Made by a program: the position numbers and the translations under genes. Shown here piece by piece: positions 62,283 through 64,000 of a DNA stretch of 64,000 bases (position 1 is its first letter; each line of letters opens with the position of its first letter). This stretch comes from Micromonospora sp. HNM0581 (GTDB lineage Bacteria; Actinomycetota; Actinomycetes; Mycobacteriales; Micromonosporaceae). The stretch lies in assembly GCF_012726175.1 (NCBI RefSeq), contig NZ_JAASAD010000006.1:124001-188000 (forward strand), read 5' to 3'. The notes under the pieces were generated by a model that was given only the letters and a program-made list of their open reading frames with translations, was not told where the DNA came from and made no database searches.

Positions 62283-63299
62283 CTACGCGCCGACGGGAGA
62301 CGGAAGAGAGCGAGTGTCGCCGTTGCGCGCCGACTCCAGTGCCATTCCGGCAACTTCGACGGTGCGCAGTCCCTGCCGGAGGGTGACAATGTCGCTTTCC
62401 TTGCCCTCGACCGCATCCCGGAAGCGCTCGTGTTCGACCAGCAGCGGCTCGCGCTTCGGGATGGCGTAGCGGATCATGTCCCCCTCGGCGACGCCGCGGA
62501 AGGCCCGTAGCGCCTCCCACTCGGTGCCGATCGCGCCGTTGGCGTAGAAGGTCAGGTCGGCGGTGAGGGTGTCGGCGACGAAGCAGCCCCGCTCACCGGT
62601 GATGACCGTGGACCGCTCCTTGAGCGGGCTGAGCCAGTTGACCAGGTGGTTGACCATCGTGCCGTCGGAGAGCTGACCGACGACCGCGACCATGTCCTCG
62701 TGCAGTCGGCCGCTGCGGGAGACCGTCCTGGCCGACACCGAGACGTACTCCCGGCCGGTCACCCAGCTGGTCAGGTCGATGTCGTGGGTGGCGAGGTCCA
62801 TCACCACGCCGACGTCGGCGATGCGGTGCGGGAACGGGCCCTGCCGTCGGGTCACCACCTGGTAGACCTCGCCCAGCTCACCCGCCTCCAGGCGATTCCG
62901 CAGGCTCTGCAGGGCGGGGTTGTACCGCTCGATGTGGCCGACCCCGGCCACCAGCCCACGGCTCTCGAACGCCTCGACCAGGCGGGTCGCCGCCTCGACC
63001 GACTGCGCGATCGGTTTCTCGATCAGCGCGGGCACCCCGTGTGCGGCGAGTTCGAGGCCGACCTGCTCGTGCAGTGCGGTCGGGCAGGCGATCACCGCGT
63101 AGTCGATGCCCAGGGCCAGCAGTTCGCCGAGGTCGGGCAGCACCGGTGCCCGGAACAGGCCGCCCTGGTCACCCGCCGGTTCGACGATCCCGACCAGCTC
63201 CACCCCGTCCAGCCCGGAGAGTACGCGGGCGTGGTTGCGGCCCATCGCGCCGAGGCCGATCAGGCCGGCGCGCAGTCTGCCGCCGTGTCGCGGGTTCAC
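62283..63299 (-). CDS. Gfo/Idh/MocA oxidoreductase, WbpB/WlbA-like
   Basis: A 338-residue NAD-dependent dehydrogenase. GLIGLGAMGRNHARVL binds the nucleotide; the catalytic lysine is in IEKPIAQS; HDIDLTSW follows. Beside an aminotransferase of the WbpE type and a WbpA-like dehydrogenase, it is predicted to oxidise C3 of UDP-GlcNAcA to the 3-keto sugar. GTG 63299 overlaps the wbpE-like stop (GTGA), so both are coupled. Confidence 0.88.
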   Translation of the reverse strand: MNPRHGGRLRAGLIGLGAMGRNHARVLSGLDGVELVGIVEPAGDQGGLFRAPVLPDLGELLALGIDYAVIACPTALHEQVGLELAAHGVPALIEKPIAQSVEAATRLVEAFESRGLVAGVGHIERYNPALQSLRNRLEAGELGEVYQVVTRRQGPFPHRIADVGVVMDLATHDIDLTSWVTGREYVSVSARTVSRSGRLHEDMVAVVGQLSDGTMVNHLVNWLSPLKERSTVITGERGCFVADTLTADLTFYANGAIGTEWEALRAFRGVAEGDMIRYAIPKREPLLVEHERFRDAVEGKESDIVTLRQGLRTVEVAGMALESARNGDTRSLPSPVGA

Positions 63300-64000
63300 C
63301 GGGCACCACCGGCGAGGTTCGCGGCCTCTACGATCCGATCGAGGTCGTCGGCGCTCAGCGTGGGGTGCACCGGCAGTGAGATCACCTCGGCAGCGGCCCG
63401 CTCGGTCTCCGGCAGTTCCCAGGGGCCGGGCTGGCCGTCCTCGTCCAGGTACGGTTTGAGCCGGTGGATCGGGGTCGGGTAGTAGACGGCATTGCCGATG
63501 CCCAGCTCCTGCAGGCGGGTCTGGGCGGCGTCCCGGTCGCCCCGGACCCGGACGGTGTACTGGTGGTAGACGTGCCGGGCGGCGTCGGCCACCGGCGGCG
63601 TGATCATGCCGGTGATGTTCGAGTCGAGGTACTTGGCGTTCGCGCGGCGCTGCTCGGTCCATTCGGCGAGCTGGGTCAGCTGTACCCGGCCGATCGCCGC
63701 GGCCACGTCGGTCATCCGCATGTTGGCCCCGACGATCTCGTTCGCGTACCGCTGCTCCATGCCCTGGTTGCGTAGCAGCCGCAGGGTGCGGGCCAGCCCG
63801 GCGTCCGCAGTGCTGATCATGCCTCCTTCCAGGGAGTGCATGTTCTTGGTGGGATAGAAGCTGAAGCAACCGGCGGTGCCGAATGCGCCGACCGGGGTGC
63901 CGTTCAGGCTGGCACCGTGGGCCTGGGCGGCGTCCTCCACGACGGCCAGGTCGTGCCGCTGCGCCACCGCCATGATCCGGTCCATCGCGGCGGGGTGACC
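63296..64000 (-). CDS. DegT/DnrJ aminotransferase, WbpE/WlbC-like (cut by window end)
   Basis: The frame runs to the last base without a stop, so the N-terminal part is outside. About 234 residues are present. VVEDAAQAHGASLNG and SFYPTKNMHSLEGG (PLP lysine in PTKN) are family motifs; VYYPTPIHRLKPY and PVHPTLSADD mark the C-terminal half. It likely aminates C3 of the 3-keto uronic acid sugar made by the WbpB-like enzyme. It is the first gene of the operon within the window. Confidence 0.9.
   Translation of the reverse strand, partial: GHPAAMDRIMAVAQRHDLAVVEDAAQAHGASLNGTPVGAFGTAGCFSFYPTKNMHSLEGGMISTADAGLARTLRLLRNQGMEQRYANEIVGANMRMTDVAAAIGRVQLTQLAEWTEQRRANAKYLDSNITGMITPPVADAARHVYHQYTVRVRGDRDAAQTRLQELGIGNAVYYPTPIHRLKPYLDEDGQPGPWELPETERAAAEVISLPVHPTLSADDLDRIVEAANLAGGAR

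Overview
The window is a chromosomal segment of a high-GC Gram-positive actinobacterium. Codon third positions are almost all G or C, GTG starts are common, several genes appear leaderless (TANNNT 6-7 bases before the start codon), and the gene content (five-helix SdhC, GlgE-type alpha-glucan synthesis, LCP protein) fits. A member of the Micromonosporaceae (Micromonospora or a relative) is the best guess, made from general gene style and not from a database match. I see no rRNA, tRNA, CRISPR array, prophage, transposase or integrase.

Layout. (1) 1-12.9 kb is housekeeping: the 3' end of hrpA, a LysR regulator divergent from sdhCAB, a zinc alcohol dehydrogenase, an MBL-fold hydrolase, a dGTPase-like HD protein, Tex, and a small unknown protein. 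(2) 13.1-25.4 kb is surface-glycan region A. It holds a pglC-E-D-F-like set (UDP-bacillosamine-type sugar plus the initiating phosphosugar transferase), then a 2-epimerase divergent from a CapE-like dehydratase, a WbuB-like glycosyltransferase, an RmlD-like reductase, a further glycosyltransferase and a flippase. (3) 25.6-34.1 kb is an alpha-glucan block: pgm, glgC, divergent glgA/glgM, glgE, glgB. (4) 34.2-43.3 kb is glycan region B: a second flippase, two glycosyltransferases, an LCP ligase, CapF-like and second CapE-like genes, and a polymerase-like membrane protein. (5) 43.4-51.0 kb is mixed: an App1-type phosphatase, a GT-C-like membrane protein, YaaA, an unknown protein with a WhiA-like look, an orphan TAXI lipoprotein and a two-component system. 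(6) 51.2-64 kb is glycan region C: a TagF-like transferase with membrane helices, a large membrane protein, and an acetyltransferase facing a leftward operon wbpE-wbpB-GT-GT-GT2-wbpA, which matches the UDP-2,3-diacetamido-2,3-dideoxy-glucuronate pathway.

How it fits together. The three glycan regions encode enzymes for at least three rare amino sugars (bacillosamine type, 6-deoxy-L-HexNAc type, diacetamido-uronic acid type), seven predicted soluble glycosyltransferases, two flippases, one candidate polymerase and one LCP ligase. The simplest reading is a Wzx/Wzy-like system that builds a complex acidic or amino-sugar glycan on a lipid carrier, possibly attached to the wall by LCP. The alpha-glucan block sits inside this locus. 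It encodes a full path from glucose-6-phosphate through ADP-glucose and maltose-1-phosphate to branched glucan. The CapE homologue occurs twice, once beside an RmlD-type and once beside a CapF-type reductase, which suggests two different L-sugars branch from one intermediate.
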